Positions 24,244-37,712 of a stretch of DNA of 64,000 bases are shown here, piece after piece. Position 1 is the first letter of the stretch. Every line of letters starts with the position of its first letter. Under the pieces are notes generated by a model, which ran no database searches, was not told the origin of the DNA, and saw only the letters and a list, made by a program, of their open reading frames with translations. This stretch comes from Cryptomeria japonica (lineage: Eukaryota > Streptophyta > Pinopsida > Cupressales > Cupressaceae). The position numbers were made by a program, and so were the translations under genes. The stretch covers positions 80,803 to 144,802 of the forward strand of contig NW_026729207.1 of the NCBI RefSeq assembly GCF_030272615.1. Direction: 5' to 3'.

Positions 24244-27200
24244 AGTACTTGTTGGAGTAGTAGGATTTGGAGTGGTACATTCCCTCGTAAGTGTTGTACG
24301 AAAATTTCTTTTTGTATTAGGATTCACAACTTGAGTTTCATTCTCTTATGGAACATTAGCTGCAATTGTAGTAGTTTTATCTATGCTTCCATCCTACGCT
24401 TCTTCTTCAACAAACTCAACATCATGACAACTTCTTTGTGATAAGATTATACAACTTATATGCCTTGAATTTTTAAATATATCCCACAAATATGAACTTC
24501 TCTCCTCTATCATCTAGTTTCTTTCTCGACTCTTGTGGTATCAATGAGTATTCCACACATCCAAAGACTCTCAAATGTGCTATATTATGCTTCATTTTTC
24601 TCCAAACTTCTTAAGGTGTTTTATTTAACACTTCTTTTATCAGACATCTATTTAATATGTATATTGATCATTCAAATACTTCATCCCAATACTCATTTGG
24701 TAGATTTTTTTATTTTATCATACTTTGTGTAATTTCCATAATTATTCTATTCATTATCTCATCTACTCCATTTTTTTGAGGAGTGTATGTTGCTGTAAAT
24801 TGCTTTCTTATGCTAGTTTCTTTGCAAAAATTCTGAAAATTATTTGATATGTATTCACCACCTTGATCATTTCTCAATGTTTTTATATAGTAACCAATTT
24901 CTTTCTCAGCTTTTGCCTTGAACTCTTTAAAAATAGCAAATACATCTTATTTATATTTCAGAAAATAAACACATACTTTCCTACTAAAATCATCAATAAA
25001 TTTTAAGAAACAAATTCTTCCACTTATGGATGGTGTTTTCATCAGTCAACAAAGATCTATGCACTATCTCAAGTGGATTTTTTTCTCTATAAGTCTCCCC
25101 AACTAGAAATTTATTCCTATGTTGCTTTTCCAATATGAAACTCTCACATGTTGTCTTAAGTGGCTCTATTGGTGGCAATCCATATACCATTCCTTTCTTA
25201 TATAACATTTGTAATCCTTTGAAGTTTAAATGGCCAAGGCTTAAATTCCACAACCAAGATTCACTTTTATATGAAGCTTTCAGAGCTAATTCAACAACCT
25301 TTTGCAATCCTTGTGGATCTAAGAATAGTTCGCTTTGAATTATAAGTAGAAACATCCTACTTTTTGTCATATCAACTTTTGCAATCAACATATTGTTTGG
25401 TTTCTTGTCTATAATAACACATTCACCATTTTCAAAGTATATTCTATATCTTTTTTGCACTGAATGTCCAATGCTTATGAGATTGTGTTGCAATCCAGGA
25501 ACATAGTATACATTAGAAATATGCTTCTCCTCACCTTGCTTATTTATTATATTAATTGACCCTTTTCCCATGACTGAAACTCATTGATCATTTTCTAATT
25601 TTACTAATGATTTTACAGAATCATCACCATTGTTGCAAACATCTCCTTACTCCTAATCATCTGATTACTACAACTACTATCTAGGAACCATGCTTCCTCG
25701 GAACTCTCTTGTGCTACATTGCATGTTATCAATATGGTGGTTTGTTCACTAGTGTTTGGCTGATTTTAATTTGTAAAATGTGTCTTTTTCTTATTCATGT
25801 CATATTTCTTTTTCTTAGATTCTAATGCAAAATGCTCAAATTAATTGCAATAATGACACTGGATATTGGATTTATTATACCTCTCCTTGATGGTGGATAT
25901 GAGAATGACTACTCTACCTTCCCCTTGTTGGTGTAAAATGAGCATGTGGGCTTGATGCAAGTCTTCTTTCAAATTGTGTATTTTATCTTTGTCTTTTTGG
26001 TGTAAAACATCCTCTACCGCTACTGTGATTTGATCTCCCTATTCTTTTGCCAAATGAAAGGTGAGTCCTGAATGCACTCTCAAATAATGATGTCCCTGAT
26101 CGATTTAGTCTTTGCTCATGTGCTAAGAGTGATCTAATTAATTTGTTTACTAATAGCTGAGTAAGATCTTTGGACTCCTCAATTCCCACTACAATAGGAT
26201 CAAACTTTGTAGGTAAGCTTCTAAGTATCTTCTCTACAAATTGTTGATCCCCAATGGTTTCTCCATATGGCCTAATGTGATTATTGCCATTGCATAAATG
26301 AAGAATGAATCTACTAAATCTGAATCTTTCATTTGCATGTTTTTGAAATCCCTTCTAAGATTTTATAATTTTATTGTTTTCACCTTGTTTGTGCCTCAGT
26401 ATGTTGTTTGCAAACTTTCCCATGTCTACTTTGATCTTGTGGTAGCTGCTAATTTTAGAAAAAATGATTCCTCCATTGGTTGTTGAATGAAAAACAATGC
26501 TTTTGCATCTTTCTTCTTATTTTCATTCAACAAATCCTTCTCAACTTGTGGAAGATCTTGATAAAATTGTTGGTCTATTGGTTCAGGGAAACCATTTTCA
26601 ATCAAGTCCCAAACATCCTAGGAATAAAACACGGTTTTCATTTTTATGCTCCAAAAAAACTATTTTTTGCCACTAAAAATTAGTATTTGGGGCTATGAAA
26701 TACTTCCACCTAGTCCTACCATGATTTAAAAAAATAAAAAGTTTGCCTCTACTTACTATATGTCAAGACCTTCTACCGATTGATTATCTCTTTCTAATTA
26801 AAAAAACTTTCCTTGATAGTAGAACTCTCCAACTAGTCTACTTCTAGCCTTCCCTTTCAAGAGCTTCTCTTGCAGCACCCCCTAATTCTTTCAGTGACTT
26901 CTTTAGCAAACACAATTTGTAATAATTTTAGCATTGACTCTCTTCCGATTGGAGAAATTTTACATCAAATTTCCTTTGACTTTTTTATGCAATGATAACT
27001 TATGTTTTCTTTCTTCCAAGTGTTGCCACCTTGGTTATCTCTTTTCTTCTTAACAAATTTGATCAAATCCAACAACTTCTACAACTTCAGAAATTTTCCC
27101 TTTCTAGTAATCTTTTCCTTTGACTACAACAACAGGTTTTCAATCTTCTAACAATTGTGCTCAGTTTACTAATTGGCCAATACTAGAGGCCTCTTTTTCT

Positions 27201-27277
27201 TCTTCATAGGCAATCTGCAACAACATTTTTCACCGTAAATTCTACACTTCCTTGATCTCCATGTTTTGATACCCATT
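24244..27277 (-). pseudogene. Copia-1 second portion: linker, integrase, protease, gag remnants
   Basis: Minus-strand copia sequence of the same family as 2395-4379 plus 10200-10888. About 950 bp of linker and integrase are present in both portions. Readable parts: integrase linker (24244-24530), integrase (24535-25020), pre-integrase and protease region (25571-24993, with MGKGSINIINKQGEEKH, YYVPGLQHNLISIG and LWNLSLGHLNFKGLQML), a decayed zinc knuckle near 25830-25860 and gag (26189-25983: DLTQLLVNKLIRSLLAHEQR). Many stops. Ends at the 5' LTR. Confidence 0.82.
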
Positions 27278-27641
27278 TGAAGGGGAGAAAGAAAACTAAA
27301 TTGCAGAAAACACTAAGAAATAACAAAAGAAAAAAATAAATGACAGTTTACATAATTGCCCTTTGACAAACTAGAGATCCGTGTGCTCTGTTTTTCATTA
27401 TATATTCACAAGAACAGAGTATCCATGCCTTGTTAAAAAGTAAGTGTATTTCCATTGCATTCCCTTTAAAAAAAAAGTTTTATCCAAGCCTATGGGAGAA
27501 GCTTCCATAAAATGCGCCAAATCCTAGATAATTATTGGTTCATCTAAGAGTTTAGAAGAATGAATAAATGTGGTTGGATTAGATGAACGAAATGTAGCAT
27601 GGGAGTAAATGTGCATAGGTGGAAGTCCATGTATGCCAACA
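27278..27641 (-). repeat. Copia-1 LTR (5' LTR in element orientation)
   Basis: 364 bp, TG...CA, closely similar to 2008-2377. On the minus strand it is followed after two bases by TGGGTATCA, an initiator-tRNA-like primer site. The right flank is PG 3' flank continuing from 2007. Confidence 0.8.
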
Positions 27642-28915
27642 TGAAATATAAGATCCATCGTCTCATGATCATGACCTATATTTGATTGACAATATCAACA
27701 TCAATGGTGGTCTCTCATTACATAAAAATAAATACAATTTTTTATATCTAGAAATCTATATTACTTGATGGACAATAATAGACTACTAAAGATTTGTTTT
27801 GTGAGGCAGCAAGCATGCCCACATTTGGTTTAATAAATATTTAAATAGCTCATCGATCTTGGTCTGTTGAGATCAACATTTCTGGTTTAAGATTAAGACC
27901 ATTAATTAACTATGAATTCATTTAAGATAAATATGGTATGTAATATAATGGAAGTATTATGGCCAATGCTCAATATACCAAGTGCATTAGTAAGTGGTCT
28001 CTTAAAAAATAATCTATAGTAGTAAACATTAAATTTATAGTATTTTGGAAATAATATATTTCATTTGTTTTTTCTATCTTTTGTGCATGCTACATTGTCT
28101 TGATATAGTTCATGTATTACATAGTGTTAATTTACTTCATTAGAGTCCAATTGCTGACTTGAAATACATATTCATTGTTCAATTGCAGTCGTTTTCATTT
28201 TTTTTTTTCTCTTTATGTATTCCCTTTCTTGACTTTATGTTTATATTACTATGATGCTAGTTCATGTGGATGATATCAAGACACCTTAAGTGGTACATAT
28301 TGACACATGTGAATATATGTTACATTGTTAATGTCACATCCTCCCTATGCTTTGTGACATTTCAAGTTGAAATTTCATGATTATACCATGTATGTTGTGA
28401 TCTCTCACTAATTAACATAGTTCCTTCTATTCTTGTTTACATCTAGTTTATGCCTATAATTTACTCACATTTCTCTTTTTGTCTTTTTTTTTTCAACTTG
28501 GTTTATCTACTTTTCTTTGGTTGTTGTTTTCTTCTACAACCATTCCTCTTTTATCATGTTACTTCTTTCTTTGTATTTTATGCTCATTCCAATGATTTTT
28601 CCTTTGTCTTTGACTATAGCTTATTTCTTATTGATATAATGTTGATATTTCATTCAAACCTTTTCATTGATCTTGAATTAATATATCACATTCATAGTGT
28701 CACTTATTGCAGTTACATTTCTCTAATTACTATGTATATTATTCTACATTGCCATCCCATGCTTTTCAATCCTTCATATTGAATTCATATTGATGTATCA
28801 CACTTTCAAATCTCCCACATTTGGTTCAAGGTGGTTGTTGTTCCCTCCTCACATATTACACTTGTATATAGCACATCCATTGCTTGAAGTATATTATATT
28901 TTAAATTTATCTATA
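27642..28915. other. PG-A 3' flank, distal part
   Basis: Homologous to 39912-41065 behind PG-C, so it is the continuation of PG-A's downstream DNA beyond Copia-1. An open frame at 28450-28782 is T-rich with no motif and is not supported as a gene. Confidence 0.7.
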
Positions 28916-30059
28916 TATTAATTCTTTTTTGCTATATTTTTACATTAGGGTCATCATGCTTTCCATCCCACACATGATCTTCATTTTGCTATTATTCCCA
29001 TCTAAGGATTTTTAGCTATATGTGTGCTTAGATTATCAAATCCATCCATATATTTCTTTCTAAACTCACACTTATCTATATGGGAACTATTGAACTTATT
29101 GTAACATTATATCAATACCTCTATTGACTTCACTTATATGGGAATCATGCATTCCATTTTAAATATTCAAGCCACGATTTCTATATCTTCACAATTACAT
29201 CTTACATTGATGTGCTTCCATTTTTTCATTTTAGGGGTACCATTTATTTTTAGTTTTTGTATTGTGGGCATAATAAATTCCATATTAGTCACAATATGGG
29301 ACATCAAGCCTTAACTGTTAAAAGAAGCACACTTCCTCTTTACATATTTCACCTTATATTTGTTCTTTCATAGAAGCACCTATATATTGCAAAGCATCGA
29401 AATTGCTTCTACACATTACCATTTTTTTATTGCATTGCACTAACATGAGTTTTCATGAGAATTAAAAGTCATGTTACCATTATTTTATAATACTAAGGAA
29501 AACATTGTAACTGTTGATGCTATCTCTAGCCCATGCACATATCATGCTTATACTTTTTGCATATTGACATTAAAATTAGATAATGCATTTTTAAAATAAT
29601 TTTTACATATCTTTACATGATTATATACATTCATTATTAGGTTGAAAATTATTTTGTCACCTATAATTCCTTGTATCTTATCAAAACAAACAATTATTGA
29701 GGTTATAGAAGGGAGGTATATTATATCACTAAAAATTTTTTTTAGTTTTACAAATACTTACAACTTCTTATAGAGGTTAATAGTTTATTTTTATAGATAA
29801 TATATAGAAGATGAGTTCATATAGTCATATTCCCATGGGGTCAATTAGTTTATATGTGGACCACATGATGATAGAATTTGATATTTGAATATTTACTTTG
29901 CATGTATGTTTGTGATTTATAAATACCTTTTAGATGTCCTCTATTAAAATCTCAAATTTTTTTGTAAGTAAATTATTATATAGAAATATGTTCACACATA
30001 CATACATATCTATCAAGAAATAAAAATAACCTTCTAATGTACTTGTAATTTTGTCTTCA
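28916..30059. other. Intergenic AT-rich sequence, nothing recognised
   Basis: No repeat partner within the window and no coding signal. It lies between the end of the shared PG 3' flank and the start of E2. Confidence 0.4.
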
Positions 30060-30080
30060 TAATTAATACTTGAGACCTAA

Positions 30081-30260
30081 GAGACCTATGATAGTCCTAA
30101 GAGACATAAAACATTTATAAGAGGATTATGATATCTCTAAGATACCTATGATAGACACAAGAGACCTATTACATATTTCAGATACTTATGAAAGTCTTAA
30201 GAGACCTATGAAAATCCTATGAGACCTATCATCATCAAAAGAGACTTATAGAAATCCATA
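30081..30260. repeat. 20-bp period minisatellite (E2)
   Basis: Nine consecutive units of exactly 20 bp (starts at 30081, 30101, 30121 and so on to 30241). The consensus is near GAGACCTATGATAGTCCTAA. No indels between units, although single bases have diverged widely. Confidence 0.92.
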
Positions 30261-31409
30261 AAGTTAGGGATTTATATCATCTCATTACATGACAAATAAT
30301 GATGGTACACATGATAAAAATTGATTGCATCATAATTTTATGATACAAATAGTCATATATACAACATTTTTTTTTATGCCCTAATGACACAAGGTAGGTA
30401 TGATCTAGGTTTGACTATTGTAAGAAACTAGGAATATTTATTTTATAATCATTTTGTCACCTTCATTGCGGGTTATCATGAATTTCCCACGAGTTTAATA
30501 AGTATTATATCCTATAATAATTTGAGTATAAGTGATTTCAATGAATTTTGTAAAATAGTCTTGAATGCCTCGTCAATGATCCATATCTAGCAAACTTTAA
30601 CTTCGATGAAGACTTATTTTTGGAAAAGAGCTGGAGAGAAATTATTGGCATTACCATTTGTTTTAGATAGGAAAGGAGATTCAAGATAAAAAAATTGTGC
30701 ATTATTTGATAAAGGATTCATATTGAATGAATATAGGAAAAGATGTAAAAAAAGGATATAGAGAATGGTTAGTGATAAACAATTTGATTCTTAGAAAGAA
30801 TAATAATATAACAAGGAGAACAAAGGAGATATGAGCGAAGAAATTTACAAATAATTTGTTGGCAACTAATAATTCCAATAGCATTGAGTGTCATACAATG
30901 CCATTCTGTAGTTTCCAAATTCTTTATAGTTTTTCTAATTTGCATGTTCTTTGTTTAGCTTGTTTCCATGAAACTCTCTAGCATGCTATACTGCATATAA
31001 TGTAATAAAAATTATTTTTTAGTATTGTTTTCTATTTTTGGCATGGTTTCCTATTCATTTAATAAACTCATTTAATTTATTTATGTCATGGAAAATACTC
31101 TATTGAACTATATTTTGATGAAACTCTATTCTTCTTGTTTAATCAGTGTTTACACAAAGATAATTAATACTTCCTTTTTGTAAAAGATCTCTTTTTTGAT
31201 TTTCTAAGTATAAGTCTATGATCATTATCTAGGATTGTATTTAAAAGTCTTCATTTGGTACCAAACTAGGTGATTTTATTAAAATTTAATCATGTCAAAA
31301 ACTAATTCTTTGTCAATATCAAAATTCAATAGAAGCTATTATGATTACTGGTGCATTAAAATTATGACCTTTTTTACAATAAAATACTTGTGTAAAATTG
31401 TAAAACTTA

Positions 31410-32085
31410 GGTATGAAGAGCCATTTGATTGGAACAACTTATAGCCAATGATTAAATTATTAAGGAGGCAAAGAATCATAATGCATGAGATTTATTTCAT
31501 AGTCTAATAACTCCCGATAAGAGATTTTTTTGATGAATTTTAGATGCATAGATAGCTAAGAATGCTTGAAATAATATAAAAGAATCTTATAAAGACAATT
31601 ACTAAATTGAAATTCTCAAGTTACAAAGCTTGAAAATGAAATTTCAAAAATTTAAAAATGTGGGAAGCTGAAAATGTGAGTGATTATTATGTAAGGTTAC
31701 AAGATTTGGTTAAAAAAATGGCTACTCTAGGAGAAATTATGAACAAATAAGTTGTGGTAAAAACTGTAGGTGGAACAATTTTATCATCATCACTAAAGAG
31801 AGGAAAGATTTGTCTACCATTTAGTATGATAACCTTGTGATATATCTTATTTCACATGAGGAAGGATTGAGAGATTCATCCAGAGAAGTTAATGATAAAT
31901 ATTTTTCCTCTAAGTTACATATTTGAAAGAATGAAGATGTCAACACTAGCTCTAAGACAATCAAACGTAAGGGTAAACAAAAAATTAGAATTCTTCAAGA
32001 GGAAACACTAGAAGAAGAAGTGGTCCAAGAGGAAGAGTTAGAGACAAACTTGATAAGAAAAATATCCAATGTTTTTCATTAAAGT
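31410..32085 (+). pseudogene. Copia-type gag remnant in E2
   Basis: Parallel copy of the E1 gag remnant. Readable pieces include KESYKDNY-like sequence, an ERKDLSTI segment and SRGRVRDKLDKKNIQC-like sequence near 32010-32060. The frame is broken throughout and stops before the zinc knuckle, at the same point as in E1. Confidence 0.7.
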
Positions 32086-34075
32086 AGGGAAGGGTGCCAA
32101 CCTATTATACATTAGATGACATTCATCAAACCCAAAGAGAAAATAGTAGGGTTACACATAGGTAACACTTTCAACAAGACCACATAGTGGAAATATAACT
32201 ACAAATAAAGATCTAAAATAGGGCCAAAAAGCAGGCATAGAGGAATAGTGTGAGATCTCTAAGAAGGTATAGAATGAACCTTTTTATTTTTGCGAACAAC
32301 ACTTCATAAAGAATCCATAACATGAGAAGAAAAAGGAATGGTGTTATCTGAATCAAGTGATGCATCAACAGAGTCTGAGAGAGGAGCCACCAAACCTAGG
32401 AGAGGGACGTGGTTGTCTTGGGAGAGAAACTTTGAGACCAGGAAATGAATGAGTTTCTTACTTGAGAGAACCCAAGAATGATCCAACAAGGCATCAATAG
32501 TGTTGGTGTTTACAACTGACTATCCAGAATTTCCTATAAGATAACCCATCTTAATCCATAAAATTTTAGACAAGTGGCCAATGAATAGGATTTGACCAAA
32601 AGGTTAAAATGCTCTACACTTTAGGCTCTACAAGACCTATGCGGGTGACTCGGTGCAATATTTAATCGATTTGTTAAAAAGTGGATTGATATTGCTAAAA
32701 TGTAGATTGCTCTCAATGAGTATCAACTAGATTTCCTTAAATTTAACCCTGAATTGGTTGGATCCATGGTTATTTATCACTATTGGGGACAATTGGGAGA
32801 AAGATCTAACCTCAAACATTAATGATTGACACCAATTCGAGTCAAGAAATCACTCCAATTTTTTCTTATTGATCACTATTACACCTCTCACTTCACTGAA
32901 ATACACCCACAACATTTAATCCCTTCCTTGAAGAGAACCTGTAAACATAATTCACTTCTACAAGACAAATTGCAAAGACAAATGTTCCTATCCTTAATAG
33001 AAATAATTCATAGAAAATGAGAGGCCACAAATAGGAGCAAATTTGAAGTAAATTGTATTCATTCATTCAAAATAGATGATACATTCATGAAAAAACTTAG
33101 TTTATGAGACAAAATAACTTTCTATTGCTCCAACATAGACTTTCTACTCTATCCACCTAGTTAAAAAATTTAGAATTTCAGAACCCCTTGTAAATTACCT
33201 TGAATTCCCTTATGGAAAATATTGGAGAAAACAAAATTCGGGCCAATTGTATAAGTGTCAAAATTCAATTTTCCTATACAAGAGTATCCTATAGTATGGT
33301 TACAATATTATATAGGACAAAACACATTTGTGTTGTACTAAAGGGAAATTATAAATATAACCGTTTCTTTCAAATTCACTGCTTCCTTTGGCATATTTGC
33401 CTCATGTTTTGATCAGTGACAATTAAACATGGATGCTTTGATAGGACAAAAGTTATTATTGTTGATCTGATTATTTCTGGGTTGGAAAGTGGAAAAGCTG
33501 AATTTTGTTGAAGCATAGTTTGTCCATCCTTGCATGGTGTCTCTTTACTCATTTCTCATGAAGTGTGTAGTATTGTTGGTGTCATTTTACAATCTAGAAA
33601 TTATTTGGCCACTTCAAATTTTGGATCTCTTAGACTCTGCCCAGGGCCTCTCTACACTTATTATCTATTGCATTTTTAGACTCTCCTATAAACTTTGCAT
33701 ACAAAATATCTGTATCAATGACTTTGTCACTTACAACATGGTAAGTGGACATCTGGGACTAATCCTCTTCATGAATATATTACAACCACTTGTACCATTT
33801 CTTTGAATTCCTTCCATTCCTCTAGGTTTTAATCTATCCATATTTGTTTAGGATCTCTAGAATAGTCCAATGCAAGAGCATCTAAAATGAATCTATATTT
33901 TATTTCATTTCCAAATCCATGTTTTCAAGATATTGCAATTATTTGATTAAAATATTATACATTCTCCAAGTGGCCTCTATAACTATTGGAGATGTTGGAA
34001 TATTCTTTATGGTCATGGTTAACTCTCATAGAGTACTAGCTTCAAGTTGTCACATACTGCTCAAAGGTTTTACGA

Positions 34076-34516
34076 TTACCAAATAAATCTTTGCACTACT
34101 TCAAAGCCCATTAGAGAGTCTGATATGAAGTATAAAATTTCTTCTACTTTGTAAAAAACTAACTTTAACAAATGCAAAATTGTTCCTTCCATCACTTCCA
34201 ATGCTTTATCCTTTACATCATCTTTATCTTTTTTCAGCAATTCATTTTTTTCCCTTAACTTTTGCTTCACTATGGTCAAGTGTTCCCTCATTTGATCAAT
34301 CTCCTGTGATGAAGGAGTGACAACCTCTTTAGCTGAAGTAGATGGTTTCTCTTGTGGCACTATTACATATAACAAAGGGAGTGTGTCTTTAACTTTGAAG
34401 GCATTCTTCAATCTGTTATTCTCTTGGAATAATTTATTATAAGATTCATTCATGTTCACCCTTTGTGCTTTTAATTTTTTAACATTTTTGCTGATGTTTT
34501 GTAGCATCTCTAGCAA
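34076..34516 (-). pseudogene. Coiled-coil-like ORF fragment in the E2 insert
   Basis: 147-codon open frame rich in Lys, Glu and Leu with heptad-like spacing (QNISKNVKKLKAQRVN, MREHLTIVKQKLREKNELL). Coiled coils are common in gag-like proteins, but no family could be named. It lies downstream of the other two coding remnants on the same strand and may be the C-terminal part of one protein. Confidence 0.4.
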
Positions 34517-35103
34517 ACATGAAAGAATGCATTCTACTAGTGGATGCCTCTAGAGTAGTTGTGTCCTTCAAATCTTATAATATTCCCATCACTAGTGGTC
34601 TCCTACACCCCTATTAGTAATTGTGGCTTCCCTATGCTTGGGGCCAAGGCCCATTGAGATAATGCATTCAATATTGGGTGGTATTTGTACCAATCACACC
34701 TCTTTTGTGATTAAATTTAACAATAAATAATGGGTCATGTTTCTGCCTATTCTAATCTAACAAAAATACTTCCTTAAGGTTCATTGAGGGAATCAATAGC
34801 ATACCACTATCTTTGACCATCTGTCTAGCCTCATTAGTTGTCACATGTCTCAAAACAAGCTCATCCAAAAAAGTTAACATTGCCAAATATATTATCTTCA
34901 GATTGGTGCTTTATTTTTAACCATAGGCCTTTGAATTCTGATATTTTTATTAACTAATAATCTATTAAAAATATAGAAACAACCACAACATGTTCTTAAT
35001 AAATCTAATCAAAATTAAAAGTTGCTTATATATTGGCTCTATCATGTGGCTACGGCATTGTAGGAACTTCTCTTGGAGAAGACCTTGATAGCTAGTCTAC
35101 CTC

Positions 35104-35286
35104 TTATCCTATAGCCAAATCATTCAAGGCTTGAGCTTCCTCATTTGTTCTCCTGGTTTGTTCAATGATATCATATTCTACAATGGGGATAGATGGACTT
35201 TGTTTCTTTGTTGGATGATCATGAAGAACCACTTCTTTTATTTTAACCATTAATTCCTCTAATCTGGGGGGAACATACTCAGCCAC
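35104..35286 (-). pseudogene. Charged ORF fragment in the E2 insert
   Basis: Open frame with LEELMVKIKEVVLHDHPTKK and RTNEEAQALNDLAIG. Not recognised. It lies between the 35880-36520 remnant and the coiled-coil remnant in the same direction. Confidence 0.35.
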
Positions 35287-35879
35287 TTCTCCTTCCTATG
35301 CATGTGCTTCGAGTGGCTCTTGGTCAACCCCTTGAGGCACATTTTCAGCTACCTCCTAAACAAGAGGTTTTCTTACCACTATCTTCTCTATATCCATGGG
35401 CCTTTTTCTCTTTTGGAAAAAAATTCTACTATAGATGCTCTCAAAATTACTGATCCTAAGTTCAATTCTTTTAACTTCATTTTTCTTTTCTAAATTTAAA
35501 AACCTTCAAAATTAGCATCCCACCATTTCTTTCTCCTTTGAATTGCTTTTTTGGAGTTATAGCAATTTCAAATCAAGTCCTTTGTATAATATAATTCGTG
35601 GAAATATTTTCCTATTCAATTTCTTTTCCTTCAACCAATTAATAATGCCCTCTCAATCAGAGCATCTCATTTGTCTAGACTTCAAAGAATATCTATTTTT
35701 GATATAATTTTGAACTTGATCTAGAGTATCTGAGACAATTGTGAAATCTTGATATTTGTCACACTTTGCGAGGAACGATCCCTTCTTCTACCTATGCATT
35801 AATTCCTTCTCCCTCAACATAAAATGCCACATGAATACCAAAAATACTCTGGGACAAAAAGAAATAGGAAATTGATGTG

Positions 35880-36520
35880 GCGCTTAAGGACACCCATAAA
35901 ACCTGATGAGGGTATAGTCAAAAAAGAACCAATCACAATGATTATTTTCGCCACCCTCATCCATTATTTCTGCCTTAGCTTTAAGTAGCTCCATAATCTT
36001 TCTTGGCAGCCTATTCAGAATATATCCACACTATGCAATAACTTTGATGAAAAAACAATCATGAGATGTCAAATAATTAGTCGCGAGGCACTGACTATTA
36101 CATAGATAGCACCATCTCTGAATCGACATTTGCCTTCCACTATTATTAAAGAACTTCGATCCCAACCTATCATCCCGTTCATATCTATGTTGGTGCAGGA
36201 TCAGGTGGCATACAATGGCATAGTATTTTAAAAAAATTATTCTTTCATCATCCTTTACTTTGATCAAGCCCTAATGTATTTATTCCTCAATATAGGCAAC
36301 AAACTTATAGTACTTCACATATTTATGTTGAATCCTTAGAGCCATCAACATCATCCTAATTGGCATATCATTTTTTGGATCTATCCTCAAAAATTGGAAT
36401 AGGGCATAATAAGTATTTACCAAAAAAAATTAAAACCAATCATTCATAGCTCTATCGTAACCTTAAACTCACTTCACCACTGCAAAGCTCTTTGATCTTT
36501 GTATTCCTCTGTATAAGGTG
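35880..36520 (-). pseudogene. Unidentified conserved-looking ORF, decayed
   Basis: One minus-strand frame gives roughly 200 coherent residues interrupted by only a few stops. Segments include DPKNDMPIRMMLMALRIQHK, VKYYKFVAYIEE, KYYAIVCHLILHQHRYERDD, SIQRWCYLCNSQCLATNYL, TSHDCFFIKVIA, GYILNRLPRKIMELLKAKAE and NNHCDWFFFDYTLIRFYGCP. Amino acid composition is protein-like, with Trp, Cys and His throughout. I cannot assign a domain. A transposon-encoded gag-like or accessory protein is the best guess from context. Confidence 0.45.
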
Positions 36521-37712
36521 AAAAATGATATGTTGATTTCTAAATTTATTGCATCCAAGCTACAAGTTTGCTTCAGGTCTTGTCTACATTAATACAATTG
36601 ATGCAGTTCATTTGAAATGGGTAGTTGTGCTAAAATTTAAACCCTACCATGGATTCTACCATACTTGCTCAATAAACTATCGTGATTTAGTTATCTTTGT
36701 GCTGACCCTTTATGGCTAGATATTTCTCCTCTGTAATGGTAGTCAACACCATGTTGCTTCCCTATTTATGCCTTCATCAAAAAGTCACCTCAATGCCATC
36801 AGGCCCACTTCGTTGCCTAACACATCCTGCAGACCTTCATAGATGCAATTGATTTTACTCATTACCTCCCACAGTCCTATGGTTAATGTACATTGCGTTT
36901 CATGGTTCACCTTTTATCCTCCCGCACCTTTGCAGGTCTTGAAACATACTTTAGCACTTACTTATGAAACTGTGGGTTATGTATGTATGTCATGTTGCCC
37001 ACATTTTTACCCCTCCGCAATTCCACAGATGCATTTACCTTTACCAAATACCATCTGTCGAGCTGTAGGGTAACATTTTCCTCAAATCCTAACATAAAGG
37101 GGCTATTAAATGAGCGATATGATAGGCTCAAAGTCATATCTAAAGGCTCGAGTAACTGGCTCAACAAGTCAACAGAAGATTATAACAAATAATAGGCAGT
37201 GAGGCAAGAATAAGGTGTAATTTATGACACAGGTTCAAAAATTTTGATTCAATCCTAGCAAAAGAAAAAAAAGGAGAAATTAGGACAAGCACTTAGCCAA
37301 ATTTTACCAAATTTAAATATTCCTAGTAAGAAGCATGCACGATGAAATGTGCAGAAGCAAAAAGAAAACTAGAAACTGCAACCAGAGTAATAGGGGACAC
37401 ATGGGCAAGAGCCACAAGGGTCAAATTTCCAGGAATCCTGGAGCTACCATAGCCAACGAAGAGGGGGGTTTTGATGATGAAGAGGAGTCTGAGTCCAAGA
37501 GAACAAGAAAAAATGAAAGATGACACAAATCAACATCCTTCCACTAAGTAGGAGAGGAATGGAGTCGAGACCGTGATGATAGGAAGAGGCTAGGTCCATA
37601 GAAAAGTTGTGATGACATCTGAATGAAATCCTTTCATACTCCAAGTAGTGTCTCTATTGAAGTTGGTCAAGGAGGTATGGGAGAAGTGTTGGAAATATAT
37701 GTGATAATTGAT

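Larger units (their letters stand above)
33450..37455 (-). mobile_element. Unclassified insert in E2 with minus-strand coding remnants
   Basis: About 4 kb absent from E1: the E1 sequence at 14130 jumps to the equivalent of 37460. Decayed but coherent minus-strand coding segments occur at 36520-35880, 35286-35104 and 34516-34076. Boundaries are defined only by comparison with E1; no LTR or inverted ends were recognised. Confidence 0.5.

Noticed and set aside
2008..27641. Treating everything between the two Copia-1 LTRs as one simple element
   Set aside because: The integrase/linker region is present twice and foreign blocks intervene; a composite history is needed.
28450..28782. 110-residue hydrophobic open frame
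   Set aside because: T-rich PG 3' flank; the homologous region near 40620-40950 does not keep it open.
30081..30260. CRISPR-like regular array
   Set aside because: Units are contiguous 20-bp repeats without unique spacers, in a plant nuclear context.
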